Shown: piece after piece, positions 25,601 to 32,328 of the stretch
How positions within the stretch are numbered: position 1 is the stretch's first letter
Layout: the number at the start of each line of letters is the position of its first letter
Origin: Plakobranchus ocellatus
Taxonomy: Eukaryota; Mollusca; Gastropoda; Plakobranchidae
NCBI GenBank assembly: GCA_019648995.1
Contig: BLXT01006238.1
Coordinates: 300,114-334,890 of the forward strand
Length of the DNA stretch: 34,777 bases
Reading direction: 5' to 3'
The notes under the pieces: model-generated
The model's input: the letters and a program-made list of their open reading frames with translations, nothing else
Databases searched by the model: none
What the model was told of the DNA's origin: nothing
Translations under genes and position numbers: made by a program

Positions 25601-25662
25601 GACAATATTAACAAGGCAATGTTGGCCAGTTTCAGCTGTTGGAACAAGTTATCTGAACTCAT
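4242..25662 (-). CDS. CUB/CUB/CUB-LDLa single-pass membrane protein, 13 coding exons, 1,780 aa
   Basis: Spliced minus-strand gene with coding exons 25662-25599, 24902-24873, 23747-23468, 22447-22257, 20375-20179, 19844-19679, 18617-18588, 17652-17506, 15854-15651, 14755-14639, 12766-12542, 12345-12224 and 7811-4242. All junctions are phase-consistent and all introns are GT-AG except intron 6, which looks GC-AG. Domains: signal peptide 1-25, CUB-like 36-189, CUB 190-310, CUB 321-436, LDLa 438-475, TM 498-521, disordered tail to 1780. Sequons N68, N199 and N493 are extracellular. Family knowledge: CUB plus LDLa plus TM is the layout of NETO1/2, LEV-10 and, as I recall, Drosophila Culd, which are receptor or channel auxiliary or trafficking proteins. 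By inference this is a surface adaptor or co-receptor with a large cytoplasmic scaffold. No strong one-to-one match is recognised, so no symbol is given. The gene model is strong; the function is uncertain. Confidence 0.9.
7985..9356 (-). mobile_element. Decayed non-LTR retrotransposon (LINE), reverse transcriptase part
   Basis: Minus-strand translation shows LINE ORF2 landmarks in order. YVKDLFKDD and [12 protein letters not shown]...PDNIPVA (9358-9190) are the RT entry. [11 protein letters not shown] (about 8880-8840) is RT motif [14 protein letters not shown] (about 8660-8610) follows the catalytic core. [14 protein letters not shown] (about 8550-8508) and [14 protein letters not shown] belong to the C-terminal part, and [12 protein letters not shown] near 8000 closes it. 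The YxDD segment between motif A and the thumb is missing, and several frame breaks are present, so it is dead. The clade (RTE-, Ingi- or I-like) is undecided. Confidence 0.85.
9357..10659. mobile_element. Nonautonomous DNA transposon inserted in the LINE
   Basis: About 1.3 kb of AT-rich noncoding DNA lies exactly between two LINE parts. Its ends are imperfect inverted repeats: the left begins GTGTGGCGGCATAGGAAAAC and the reverse complement of the right begins GATGCGGCATAGGAAAAAC. ACATAT flanks both ends (9351-9356 and 10660-10665), a likely 6-bp target-site duplication. No transposase frame is visible. A subterminal inverted repeat AGCCGGTTTT/AAAACCGGCT lies at 9506-9515 and 9556-9565. The superfamily is not assigned. 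Confidence 0.7.
10660..11770 (-). mobile_element. 5' part of the same LINE: endonuclease and linker, interrupted by a gap
   Basis: Minus-strand fragments [13 protein letters not shown] (about 11720-11684), [20 protein letters not shown] (about 11672-11605) and [13 protein letters not shown] (about 11562-11520) are the apurinic-type endonuclease domain of LINE ORF2. YKMIRKKCK just after the gap resembles the linker before RT. Order and strand match the RT part at 7985-9356, so both are read as one element split by a later insertion. The stretch 11005-11400 is too decayed to place. Confidence 0.75.
10735..11004. other. Assembly gap (270 N)
   Basis: An unresolved run of N inside the last intron, bordered on the left by a poly-T run. 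Reading frames across it are meaningless. Confidence 0.99.
11771..12223. other. 5' part of intron 12, nothing further recognised
   Basis: Intronic, AT-rich, without repeats or frames I can support. Together with the LINE and its insertion it makes up the 4.4-kb intron that separates the two PPSY-coding exons. Confidence 0.5.
12224..12345 (-). CDS. Exon 12, membrane-proximal tail with first PPSY motif
   Basis: Encodes residues 552-591, starting [10 protein letters not shown] and containing [19 protein letters not shown] at 574-577 is a PPxY motif, the ligand of WW domains such as those of NEDD4-family ubiquitin ligases. The acceptor is GTTGTTTCCACAG and the donor GTATGA, with a phase 0 exit. 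Confidence 0.92.
12542..12766 (-). CDS. Exon 11, juxtamembrane segment and transmembrane helix
   Basis: Encodes residues 477-550. An extracellular stalk with sequon NYS (N493) leads to the helix [20 protein letters not shown] (start of 498-521). A strongly basic stop-transfer stretch beginning RRCRRLRRE follows, giving N-out/C-in topology. The acceptor is ATGTATTTCAG and the donor GTGAGT, phase 1-1. The tail after the membrane is Arg-rich and continues into the next exon (DRRRRHR). Confidence 0.94.
12767..14638. other. Intron 10, between LDLa and TM exons
   Basis: 1.87 kb of AT-rich DNA with many poly-A/T runs (for example 13441-13450, 13818-13840, 14281-14310). No exon-like segment with matching phase and no recognisable element was found. 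Confidence 0.6.
14639..14755 (-). CDS. Exon 10, LDL-receptor class A module
   Basis: A whole LDLa repeat in one 117-nt phase 1-1 exon, the usual arrangement for this module. Residues 438-475 contain all six cysteines (438, 448, 453, 460, 466, 475), the [10 protein letters not shown] core, and the acidic calcium-binding segment [16 protein letters not shown]. The canonical Trp before the fourth cysteine is replaced (LLQC). The acceptor is ACCATCCTGCCAG and the donor GTACGA. Confidence 0.95.
14756..15650. other. Intron 9, between CUB and LDLa exons
   Basis: About 0.9 kb and AT-rich. A 12-bp unit 'gagttgcgctct/gagttgcactct' is repeated once near 15121-15143. Nothing else is recognised. Confidence 0.6.
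15651..15854 (-). CDS. Exon 9, second half of membrane-proximal CUB
   Basis: Encodes residues 370-436: [14 protein letters not shown] corresponds to the CUB 'd.leVrdg' strand, and [11 protein letters not shown] and [11 protein letters not shown] are the closing strands. The second CUB cysteine pair is missing. The acceptor is ACACAATTTTCCAG and the donor GTGAGC, phase 1-1. The protein passes directly into the LDLa module in the next exon. Confidence 0.92.
16655..16690. repeat. (CA)n microsatellite
   Basis: An AC dinucleotide run of about 36 bases, slightly interrupted at its left end, inside intron 8. Confidence 0.97.
17392..17489 (-). repeat. Near-identical partial copy of exon 6 plus its acceptor
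   Basis: The 98 bases match 19795-19892 with a single mismatch (17485). The copy carries 50 nt of exon 6 (17392-17441), the complete acceptor CCACCACCACAG and 48 nt of upstream intron, in the same orientation as the gene. It sits 16 nt past the exon 8 donor. Similarity ends abruptly on both sides. Joined to exon 8 it would read T-P-I-stop, so it cannot be a normal coding exon. Confidence 0.93.
17506..17652 (-). CDS. Exon 8, first half of membrane-proximal CUB
   Basis: Encodes residues 321-368: [18 protein letters not shown], then RDCIWLIKP and [11 protein letters not shown]. This is a standard CUB first half with the C321-C346 disulfide pair and the aromatic C-x-W strand. The acceptor is TTTACTGCGACAG and the donor GTAAGT. 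Phase is 1 in and 1 out. The donor lies only 16 nt before a stray copy of part of exon 6. Confidence 0.92.
17653..19678. other. Introns 6 and 7, around the 30-nt microexon
   Basis: Two introns of about 1.06 and 0.93 kb flank the microexon at 18588-18617. A pyrimidine-rich stretch occurs at about 18900-18952. No mobile element is recognised. Confidence 0.55.
18588..18617 (-). CDS. Microexon 7 (30 nt), linker between CUB domains
   Basis: A 30-nt segment flanked by a strong acceptor (CTTCTCCATTTCAG) and the donor GTAAGT. It is phase 1 on both sides, so it can be included or skipped without changing frame. Inclusion gives [11 protein letters not shown] before the next CUB; skipping gives a single His. 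It lies between two CUB domains, a position where a cassette would change spacing rather than fold. Splice-site quality and phase make it a real exon candidate; constitutive or alternative use is unknown. Confidence 0.75.
19679..19844 (-). CDS. Exon 6, second half of cysteine-free CUB domain, GC donor
   Basis: Encodes residues 255-309, starting [13 protein letters not shown] and closing with [16 protein letters not shown], the usual CUB 'GF.a.y' end. The acceptor is CCACCACCACAG. No GT donor fits well. The sequence after TTCTACACAC is GCAAGT, the consensus of GC-AG introns, and it gives the phase 1 exit that both possible next exons need. The only in-phase GT alternative, about 20 nt further on (GTTACT), would add RKFIFKLF and is less convincing. 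Confidence 0.82.
19795..19892 (-). repeat. Source copy of the exon 6 partial duplication
   Basis: The functional 5' half of exon 6 and its branch/acceptor region. It is 97/98 identical to 17392-17489 and is the phase-compatible copy in the gene model. Confidence 0.93.
20179..20375 (-). CDS. Exon 5, first half of cysteine-free CUB domain
   Basis: Encodes residues 190-254. The stretch [19 protein letters not shown] is a classic CUB opening (S-P-x-x-P-x-x-Y), followed by [12 protein letters not shown], the 'l.F..f.l' strand. N199 is a sequon. No cysteines are present, although a typical CUB starts with one. The acceptor is TTTTTATCCAG and the donor GTGAGT, with a phase 0 exit. Confidence 0.9.
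20376..22256. other. Intron 4, between CUB-like and second CUB
   Basis: 1.88 kb, AT-rich. Two loosely similar stretches around 'aaacacctgcc' (20660-20710 and 21530-21590) may be diverged copies of an old repeat. No exon or element is recognised. Confidence 0.5.
22257..22447 (-). CDS. Exon 4, C-terminal part of CUB-like domain
   Basis: Encodes residues 126-188. The segment [11 protein letters not shown] occupies the place of the usual CUB 'C-x-D-Y-V-E-I-x-D' strand. [12 protein letters not shown] followed by VNIRLKL looks like the closing CUB strands. Cysteines are at 126 and 168, bringing the domain to eight. The acceptor is AATAAACTCAG and the donor GTAAGC. Entry is phase 2 and exit phase 1, matching exons 3 and 5. 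Confidence 0.87.
22448..23467. other. Intron 3
   Basis: About 1.0 kb splitting the CUB-like domain, with a short (AT)n run at about 22780-22795. Nothing else is seen. Confidence 0.6.
23468..23747 (-). CDS. Exon 3, N-terminal part of cysteine-rich CUB-like domain
   Basis: Encodes residues 33-124, with the acceptor AACAACAG and the donor GTAAGTA. The segment starts [12 protein letters not shown] and contains VYVNWTWP (sequon N68), [18 protein letters not shown] and YRSCG. Cysteines lie at 36, 82, 89, 92, 108 and 122. The alternating beta-like pattern and its continuation in exon 4 fit a diverged CUB fold. The CHAC pair and the high cysteine count are not typical of CUB domains. Confidence 0.85.
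23748..24872. other. Intron 2, with an assembly gap
   Basis: 1.1 kb of AT-rich DNA containing the 135-N gap at 24594-24728 and its matching flanks. No gene or element is recognised. Confidence 0.6.
24594..24728. other. Assembly gap (135 N) with duplicated flanks
   Basis: The roughly 45 bases left of the gap (24548-24593, 'ttttttaatcgaaatgaaca' onward) recur right of it (24729-24772) with about two differences. This suggests either a collapsed tandem repeat or two haplotype copies joined around a false gap. Confidence 0.95.
24873..24902 (-). CDS. Microexon 2 (30 nt), end of signal peptide
   Basis: A 30-nt exon bounded by the acceptor TTTGTTTGTCAG and the donor GTATGT. It enters and leaves in phase 1, matching its neighbours exactly, and adds LSNEYGLQE plus two split codons. 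The hydrophobic core of exon 1 continues into LLS here, and signal cleavage probably falls in this exon. If it is skipped, the last base of exon 1 (T) joins AG of exon 3 to form TAG, so inclusion is needed for any full-length product. Confidence 0.8.
24903..25598. other. Intron 1 of the coding part
   Basis: About 0.7 kb, AT-rich, with a poly-A run at 25359-25377. Nothing else is recognised. Confidence 0.6.
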
Positions 25663-25703
25663 AGTGTCATAGTTTCAGGGCACTTGCACAATCCTCAGCA
25701 TCC
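25599..25703 (-). CDS. Exon 1 of the coding part: 5' UTR end, start codon and signal peptide
   Basis: The acceptor at 25704 (pyrimidine run ending CCACCTCAG) opens a 41-nt 5' UTR segment. It is followed by ATG at 25660-25662 and 64 coding bases, ending at a strong GTAAGT donor. Residues 1-22 begin [11 protein letters not shown] and run into the hydrophobic stretch [10 protein letters not shown], which continues through the next exon as LLS. This is a plausible signal peptide core. An in-frame TGA at 25675-25677 lies five codons upstream, so this is the first usable Met in the frame. The existence of an acceptor before the ATG implies at least one further noncoding 5' exon. Confidence 0.82.
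25659..25701 (-). promoter_or_regulatory. Two upstream ORFs abutting the start codon
   Basis: The short 5' UTR segment of exon 1 holds two upstream ATGs. The first, at 25699-25701, is in the main frame and encodes eight codons (MLRIVQVP) ending at TGA 25675-25677. The second, at 25668-25670, reads ATG ACA CTA TGA and its stop overlaps the main start as ATGA. Upstream ORFs placed like this commonly lower or gate translation of the main ORF. Their use here is inference. Confidence 0.6.
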
Positions 25704-26927
25704 CTGAGGTGGAAAACAAATGGACCAAAATTACTGCCATATAAGATAAATCCTAAAGCTTTGTGCCTAGAAGGTCATCAGATGTACAGAATATTCAAAA
25801 CTATTTTTCTCAAAAGGCTAAATTGTAAAAATTATCTTCAGAGCACAATGAATCAGTAGTTTTTTTGTTTAAACTGGCTTTCAATCACAAAGAGGGTAAA
25901 ATCTTAGATATCAGGTTAACTAACACATTTTTATCCTACATATAATAGTTCTTAGAAACTTATAGGAATGGCTAAGTCTTCAAGTAAATGGTAGAAACCT
26001 TAAACATAAAGGAGATAATACTGTTGTAACTTTCTCATGCATGAAGGCTTATAATGGTTTAACTTTTCATCTTTTTTATTGTTTCTTGTAGGTTCTTTTT
26101 TTTTAATCTGATTTTGTTTGGTTGATTAGATTTTGCTAGAAAAAAAAAACATGGCGAATTAGCAAACAGTCTTCTAAAGGAGCACTAAAAATCAGTTTTG
26201 TGAAACAGAATGCTTGCATGATAGTCTACAAGAAATGAACTGTTTTTAGACTTGCAACCTTATTAGCAAGGAGTAGCAAATTTTTAAAGTTCAAAAAAGT
26301 ACATACATCTAAAATAGTCAGCAAAAAAATTGCACAGGACATTATTAACTCACTTGTGGCTGAGGGTTTGGAAATTATATGAGCGCTCGTGGCTAAGCTT
26401 TTTGGGGTATTTTCCAAAAATTGTTAAAAAAAAAAGTATGTAAGCTATATTAATAAAATCTGGACTGATTCAAGACAAAAACAAACTTGTTGGAATAAAA
26501 TAAACCGTTCAGACATATCTAAAATGTTTATTTTTATGCAATTTTTGTGAAACGGCACATATTTTGGAAATTGTAATGTAAGCTCAAATAAAATTCATTA
26601 AAAAAAAAAAAGCCCTTTCTGTTGATTTTATTGATTTGTGAGCATGCTTGAGAGGTGTGAGAAGAAGAAAAAAACTTTAATTTATCTTAAACATCAAAAA
26701 TGCTTGTTCTTTCTTCTTTCTTTTGCTTGTTAGAAGCAGTGATTCTTAGATCTAGTTTCATTTCAGACCTATCTGAGAGTATTGTCCCTTTTCAGTCATC
26801 AACAAAAAATGCGATGTCCGAATGGTACGAAACTTTCCATGAGTCTAGGGAAATGGCTATACAATAGTAACAGGCGTTTCTCGTAACTTTAGCGGGGAAA
26901 GCATGGGAGTTACAGGAGGTTAAAATT

Positions 26928-26994
26928 GATCCCGTAGGTGTGACAGGATCCGCCCCAGCTAACAAAAAGCCTTTCCCGTCACCCCTACAGGATC
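26928..26994. repeat. Short inverted repeat (17/20-bp arms)
   Basis: GATCCCGTAGGTGTGACAGG at 26928-26947 matches the reverse complement of 26975-26994 at 17 of 20 positions, with a 27-nt loop. The left arm is itself part of a smaller palindrome (GATCCCGT...ACAGGATC). It could be a hairpin or the remains of a small element. Confidence 0.6.
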
Positions 26995-28705
26995 TGCCGG
27001 GAGTGAGTTAACTGCAATAAACAAAAGAACTGCAATAACGAAGACTCTCTCTTCAACTTAATTCTCAAAAATACAAAAAAAGCAAGTAATATTAAATCTA
27101 GGATTCTAAACATCTATGAATGGAAAATGCTTATATTGACAGCTGCTAGGGCAGGATATGGAAAGAAGAAAAAGATTAGAAGTTGAGGGTTATAAAAATG
27201 AATTGTTGAAAGATTCATTAACAGAGATAAATAAGAAACATGGAGCATAAAGTATTTTGAGATGCCAATTTTTGGCTGAAAAGAAAAAACGATGTATCTC
27301 AATAGATTCTTAGAAAACAATAAATACCAAGTTTAAGAAATGTGAGATGCTGTCAATATGACCTTCAATATCTAGTCTCTCTTTAGCAAGGAATTTTTTT
27401 TCAGGGACGAAGGAGACTGAGGTGGGCAGACAGTGATATTTCTGAAAAGTTTGAATTCTTGGGCAAAAAGCAAAGATTAAAGAAGATCAATTGTGTGAGT
27501 CAAATTGATCATGAAGAAATGGTGAGCTGTGGTAGCTGATGTTTTCATGCACCTAGAACCTGAATAAGATAAAGAGGAGATATATATCTATCTAGATGAA
27601 CGAAATCTCTGCAAAAGAATGCATGAATATCTCACTGCATGTCATTGTCTGATAATGCATGTTTTATTACTTATTCTAGTGTATGAATGGGAGGGATACA
27701 AATTAAAAATGAAACACGAGTCAGGCGAAATGCCAAAAAGAAAAAAAAACTAGATCAAAGATACCAAGCATGCAGGGCTATGTTCTTCATTTACCACTTT
27801 TGATGTGTTGCAAAGGAATTTTACCATCTCGATTTTCCTGTCACAAATGCAAAATTGTGGAGATAATTCTTTAATTTCTAAATTGGCTAATTTCATACTA
27901 GTAATTGGCTTGCTACCACTCAATTTTTTTTAATACCTGTAAACAGCTAATGTGAAAGTAAAATTCTGGCCTAGGCAAGACTTCCAAATCTGCACACAAG
28001 AAGGAAAAAATCTATGGATGTTAGACTGATTTTTACTTGCAAAATCATATGAAAGCGGACAGTTTCTTTGCATCAGTTGCCTCATAATTGAAATCATACC
28101 TGTATTGAAGCTGATTGAACAAAACTCAGCTCCATTATAAATCAAAAGTTCTCATAATTACTTTTTCCAAATGTTAAGATATCATTGATTTTAAATGAAA
28201 GCATTTAAGTTAGTACATAACTTCTCATCAAGCTTCACAATTGTCCACAGTGAGAATAATTGCCCTCATTCCGTAGTTATTATGGAATATCGCTTTGTGT
28301 GCATAACCTGAAAGTTTCATTTTAGAAACCTATAGATCCTTGCAGTCTGCTGTCAAAATATGAATCTTAATTTAGTTTCAAATTCAATGGGCTTTCTTGA
28401 AACGCTTGTTGCTTTGGGTCTTGGAGCTTTGTTTAAATCTTAGCTAAACAAACCATGGGACAGGCCCGCCGATTTCTAGATCTATCTTCATGTGCTATCG
28501 ACGAAATGATGAGGTCGTGGGTGTAAAATGAACGGATGTATATTTGGTGGGAAAGTAATGCCTACACTATAATTTGGCCTATGGTCGCTTCATTTTGTTT
28601 GCAGCTTGTGAAGGCTGTCCCTCGATATCCCAAAACCATTGCATTTACTTATCTTTCATTAGAAGTACACAGTTAAACTGATTGGTCTACGCAGATCATC
28701 AATCC

Positions 28706-28868
28706 AGATCTAGATCTAGATCTAGACCTCTTGAAAGTCACATGAAGAGTGAAGCAGGCTCATAGATTGAAAAAAAATTTATCATCATGGACACAACAAA
28801 CAAATCTAGGTACCAAAGGGCCACACCTCTCATCTCAATACAGAATCAAGATCTAGATCTAGATCTAG
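28706..28868. repeat. Pair of AGATCT hexamer tracts
   Basis: About 20-21 bases of (AGATCT/CTAG)n occur at 28706-28726 and again at 28849-28868. Each tract is self-complementary and the two are complementary to each other across about 120 bp. Shorter TCTAGATC pieces occur elsewhere in the window (for example near 16723, 26750 and 28476). Confidence 0.85.
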
Positions 28869-28907
28869 GTCTTATACAAATCTAAATTCTTGAATGAAGT
28901 AACTCAC

Positions 28908-29450
28908 GTTTAAATAGGCGAATTAAACCATTGGCGTAAAATCACAGGTCGCACTGTCCTCAATAATGTCGGGCGGATATTTTACGGCCAGACTCTCAGG
29001 TAAAGAAATCAAATCACATTAAAAGTAGGCTGTAGCGGTAAATGAAAGCAAAAATGTTAAATGTACAATGAATCGCCCCCCTCCCCGGAGTCCACTGAAA
29101 GTGAAGCGACAAGCTGGCCTCGGCCTGGCGGATTACGATGACAGGATCCGGACATGCATGGGTAAACAAACATGTAGCCTCACCGTCCTGAGGTCAGTGA
29201 CGTCATGTCGTCTGCTGTAGCCAAACAGGAAGTCTCACCTGTGTCTCTAAACTTTCTTGCTTTTGTTTTCTTTTGTAAAGATCCTGTGTCAGTTTTCCAA
29301 TATCTTGACCAAAATGAAATTAACATGCTATGCTATGCTGATACGAGCAAAACAAGCAATGTGAGAAAATGGTTGTTGTTTTAATAGGAGTGCCAGAGAA
29401 GCGACAGAAGAAAAAAATATGATGACACGTGGAATGACACGTGCTGAACA
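28908..29450 (-). promoter_or_regulatory. Candidate promoter and noncoding first exon(s)
   Basis: The most CpG- and GC-rich stretch upstream of the gene (about 28960-29240). On the minus strand it offers three donor-like sites: CACAG|GTGAGA with the exon edge at 29239, GGACG|GTGAGG at 29184 and TTAAAC|GTGAGT at 28908. Any of them could splice to the acceptor at 25704. A perfect CRE palindrome TGACGTCA lies at 29198-29205, an ETS-like CAGGAAGT near 29226, and two CACGTG E-boxes at 29426-29431 and 29438-29443. The transcription start is not determined. Confidence 0.45.
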
Positions 29451-30010
29451 AAAAAAAAAAAAAGAAAGAAAGAAAGAAATAGAGAATACGTGAAGGGGCT
29501 AGGGCAGCTTATATCAGTGCTTTAATACAGAAATTTCATCAAATTTCATCAGTGCATGAAAGCGGAGAGGCAACCACTCAAGAAAGGTTCAGAGCATCAG
29601 ATAAACCTAAAATGCTGTCACAAGGAGAAAAAGAGCCGAAGGATTTAAGAACAAATTATTGTTTTCTGGAAGTCGCAAGCATCCAATCCAATCTCGAAAG
29701 CGCAAATTTTAAACATCATGAAAAACGTTTGCGAAAACTTGAAATTTCACTTTGTATTGGGCAGTGAACCGGAAAGCATGAAAAAGCAAATTTTTTAAAA
29801 TCATTATAATAAAATAAAACAAATAAAAAATTTTTTTTTTTTAATTTTAGATAATAGCTGGTAGTAAAACATTGACGAAATACAACTTTGGCTTAACTGC
29901 TTCCCTAACTACTCCATCTATTCCATTTTTGAAAAAATTAGAGGCTCTTTATTTTTTTATCAGAGGATGTATCTTAATTTGTGTAATGTGAATCCATTTT
30001 TTAAATAGAG

Positions 30011-30067
<57 letters not shown>

Positions 30068-32100
30068 AAAAGAAAGCCGGCATCAGGATAAAAAAAAGAA
30101 ATATAATTTTTGTCTATTGAAGAGCTCTGATTTGAAAGTTCTCTGGACATTCAATTTGATTTACAATATTGAACAGCAACAGAATGGAGACATTTTGAAC
30201 GTAGAATCTTGTTCACCTCGTCTCTTATTACACGTTTAACAGTAATGTACAGTGTATTAAGTTTAATAAATATATATTATATACATATATAAATATATAT
30301 TATTATTCTCATAACTTCACGCCGCATTGTACAGGACGTGTGAGTGGAGCAATCTTGTTCTTTGCCTGGGAGTTGTTGCGTAACTCTGACTTTCCTTGAC
30401 TTGGCGATATACGCGCTGACCTCCCCTTTCTCTATGCAGACATGATTGCACGCTCGGGTGCATTTTAATATCCTGTATGACATCTTTGATCACTTTAAGA
30501 ACATTTTTATTTTGGCCCCTTTTTCAAATTTTTAAACAGAAGATATTTCCTTTAGCGTCTATATATTAATTCGCACATGTTTCAAAACAATGGCTTTGCT
30601 GATGTTTTAACTTTTTATTGTAGGCCGACAGATATATTGAGTTAAATAGTTTTGAGAACGTAACAAGTGTTTGTGCCATATATTATTGTGAAATCTATCA
30701 ATAATGTTGAGCATGAAATTGGTGAGATCATATGGTCTCTTTTGGCTTGGTCTGGGGTGTGGGCTCCTTCATTCAGCCCACAGCTCTCTTAGGCGTCAGG
30801 CGTATTTTTTTCTATCATCCTACATATTCTAACTTTGACTTATAACTCATTGTAATTAAGGTAAAAAATATGAATCAGCTTTAATATAAATTCCAAGCAC
30901 AGCACGAAGAGCTCGGCCCAGCTGGCTTTTTAGTCTTTTTCACAGTTTTTTGTTTTTTTTTCTCCCGGGGGGGGGGTAATGTCTTTTTATTCTTTTACGT
31001 TTTTCTTTTATTTCTTTTCAAATATAAAATACGTTTCACTTTGTTTTCATTCGTTTGTTTGCACGCACGTAGGCAAAGACTCGTGCTAAACTCAATACAG
31101 GTGCTGGGAGTATAAATAAAAAGAGGCAAGCTTTATTTAAAAGAAAAATGTTATTACATTTTACTCCAAGATTAGTGAAGCTGAAAAAAAACTACACAAA
31201 TATTTCAATTTTCATTACAAATGGAAGCTCAACAATACAAACAAAACGCCATTGCTTTGTCACGCACAATTTTCCCAAAGATGCAGAAACATCATATTGT
31301 TCGGAATGCCTAGATCACTTGCACTCATTTTTCACCTTTGTAAATACGTCCATCCATACAGTACTATGGTTGTGAAGATAACAGGAAGGAATTTTCATGG
31401 GTGTGGTAATGTGTGATGATCTCATTTGTTTATGTCTTTAGGAATAGTGAGGATTGGATTTTCCAGAATTTTGTCAAAATTTTTGACCTTAGTTCTGAAC
31501 AGATTTTGAAAAACAAAAATTGAAATCCATTTTTCTGCAAGCACAAGGGGTTTGCGAGTGGTTTTTGTTGTTTTTTATTGTTTTTTTTTTTTGTAGTTGT
31601 TGCTTTTGTTTTGGTGGTTTTTTTGTTTTGTTTTTTTGTTTTGTTTTGTTTTTTTTTTTAAGACTGAAATGATATATTTTGCTTCCCATCTTTATTGAAC
31701 TAGAGATTGGCCCTAACCAGTCATGTGGCTTTTTGTAATAACTTTCGAAAAATAAGTTTGAAGATTTTGGTTTGTTTGTTCCTTTTTCTGGTTTTTTCTT
31801 TTTTTTTTTTCATTGCTCTTATTCAGTAAATTACAAATGATCTTGGCACAGAGCTGAAATATAATTATCGTTCTATTTTTCACCATTGCCAAGCTTAGTC
31901 AATTCGTGTTTGTGTTTATCAATGGTGTAAAATATTCAAATTACAACTCCCAACTCAATTGAACGGGTCTCCAAGATCCAGCCTAGCTGCCTGCGGTGCG
32001 CATGAGCACAAGACGTACGGTTCGCCTACAACATCACTAGGGTTTCGACAAACTTAGTGTCCGTATCTATAAACGTTGGGTCAAGCATTTTTTTTTCTGC
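29451..32100. other. Upstream intergenic DNA, no supported gene
   Basis: AT-rich with poly-A/T tracts, the (GA)n tract, an (AT)n-rich stretch at 30265-30305 and a T/G homopurine-like stretch at 31555-31665. A GC-richer patch at 30310-30475 is partly open on the minus strand, but I see no family signature or consistent splice sites. Confidence 0.5.
30010..30066. repeat. (GA)n microsatellite
   Basis: A nearly perfect GA run of about 50 bases. The Arg/Glu peptide it appears to encode is not a gene. Confidence 0.98.
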
Positions 32101-32109
32101 AGAAAAGCC

Positions 32110-32223
32110 TGACTAAAGAGATTTCATTTCAGGCTTTCAGGCTTCCGTCAGACCAGGGAGTCAATGGTGGAGCTCGAACTCTACAAATCTCAGGGTACGT
32201 TAGCTAATCACTGTGCCGAATGG
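32110..32223 (-). mobile_element. tRNA-derived SINE, copy 1
   Basis: Read on the minus strand: GGCACAGTGATTAGC (tRNA A-box region), then about 35 nt later GAGTTCGAGCTCC (B-box-like), then a tail with GGTCTGACGGAAGCCTGAAA and GAAATGAAATC. The same order and similar sequence appear at 33107-33249. It is diverged, so an older copy. Confidence 0.75.
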
Positions 32224-32328
32224 GTTAAGTGATGAGTCATTGCCTTGTTCGCTTCTAATAACAATTCTGTTGAGTTTGGCCCCGAGTTGTAGAATGAGAA
32301 AGGATAATATAAGACATAACTTTACTTC

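Larger units (their letters stand above)
25704..28907. other. Presumed 5' UTR intron
   Basis: 3.2 kb between the exon 1 acceptor and the nearest good upstream donor. It contains an inverted repeat at 26928-26994 inside a patch of higher GC, and a plus-strand open segment with exon-like borders (27405-27521). The remainder is AT-rich and unremarkable. Confidence 0.5.

Noticed and set aside
28706-28868. Spaced AGATCT tracts as a CRISPR array or integration site
   Set aside because: Only two simple-sequence tracts in a eukaryotic intron; no spacers or cas genes.
29552-29767. 71-codon plus-strand frame upstream of the promoter zone
   Set aside because: No recognisable domain, no matching splice sites, composition like the flanking DNA.
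30012-30239. Arg/Glu-repeat peptide
   Set aside because: Translation of the (GA)n microsatellite.
30277-30483. Minus-strand frame in a GC-richer patch
   Set aside because: Mixed cysteine-containing peptide without a family signature; splice borders unconvincing.
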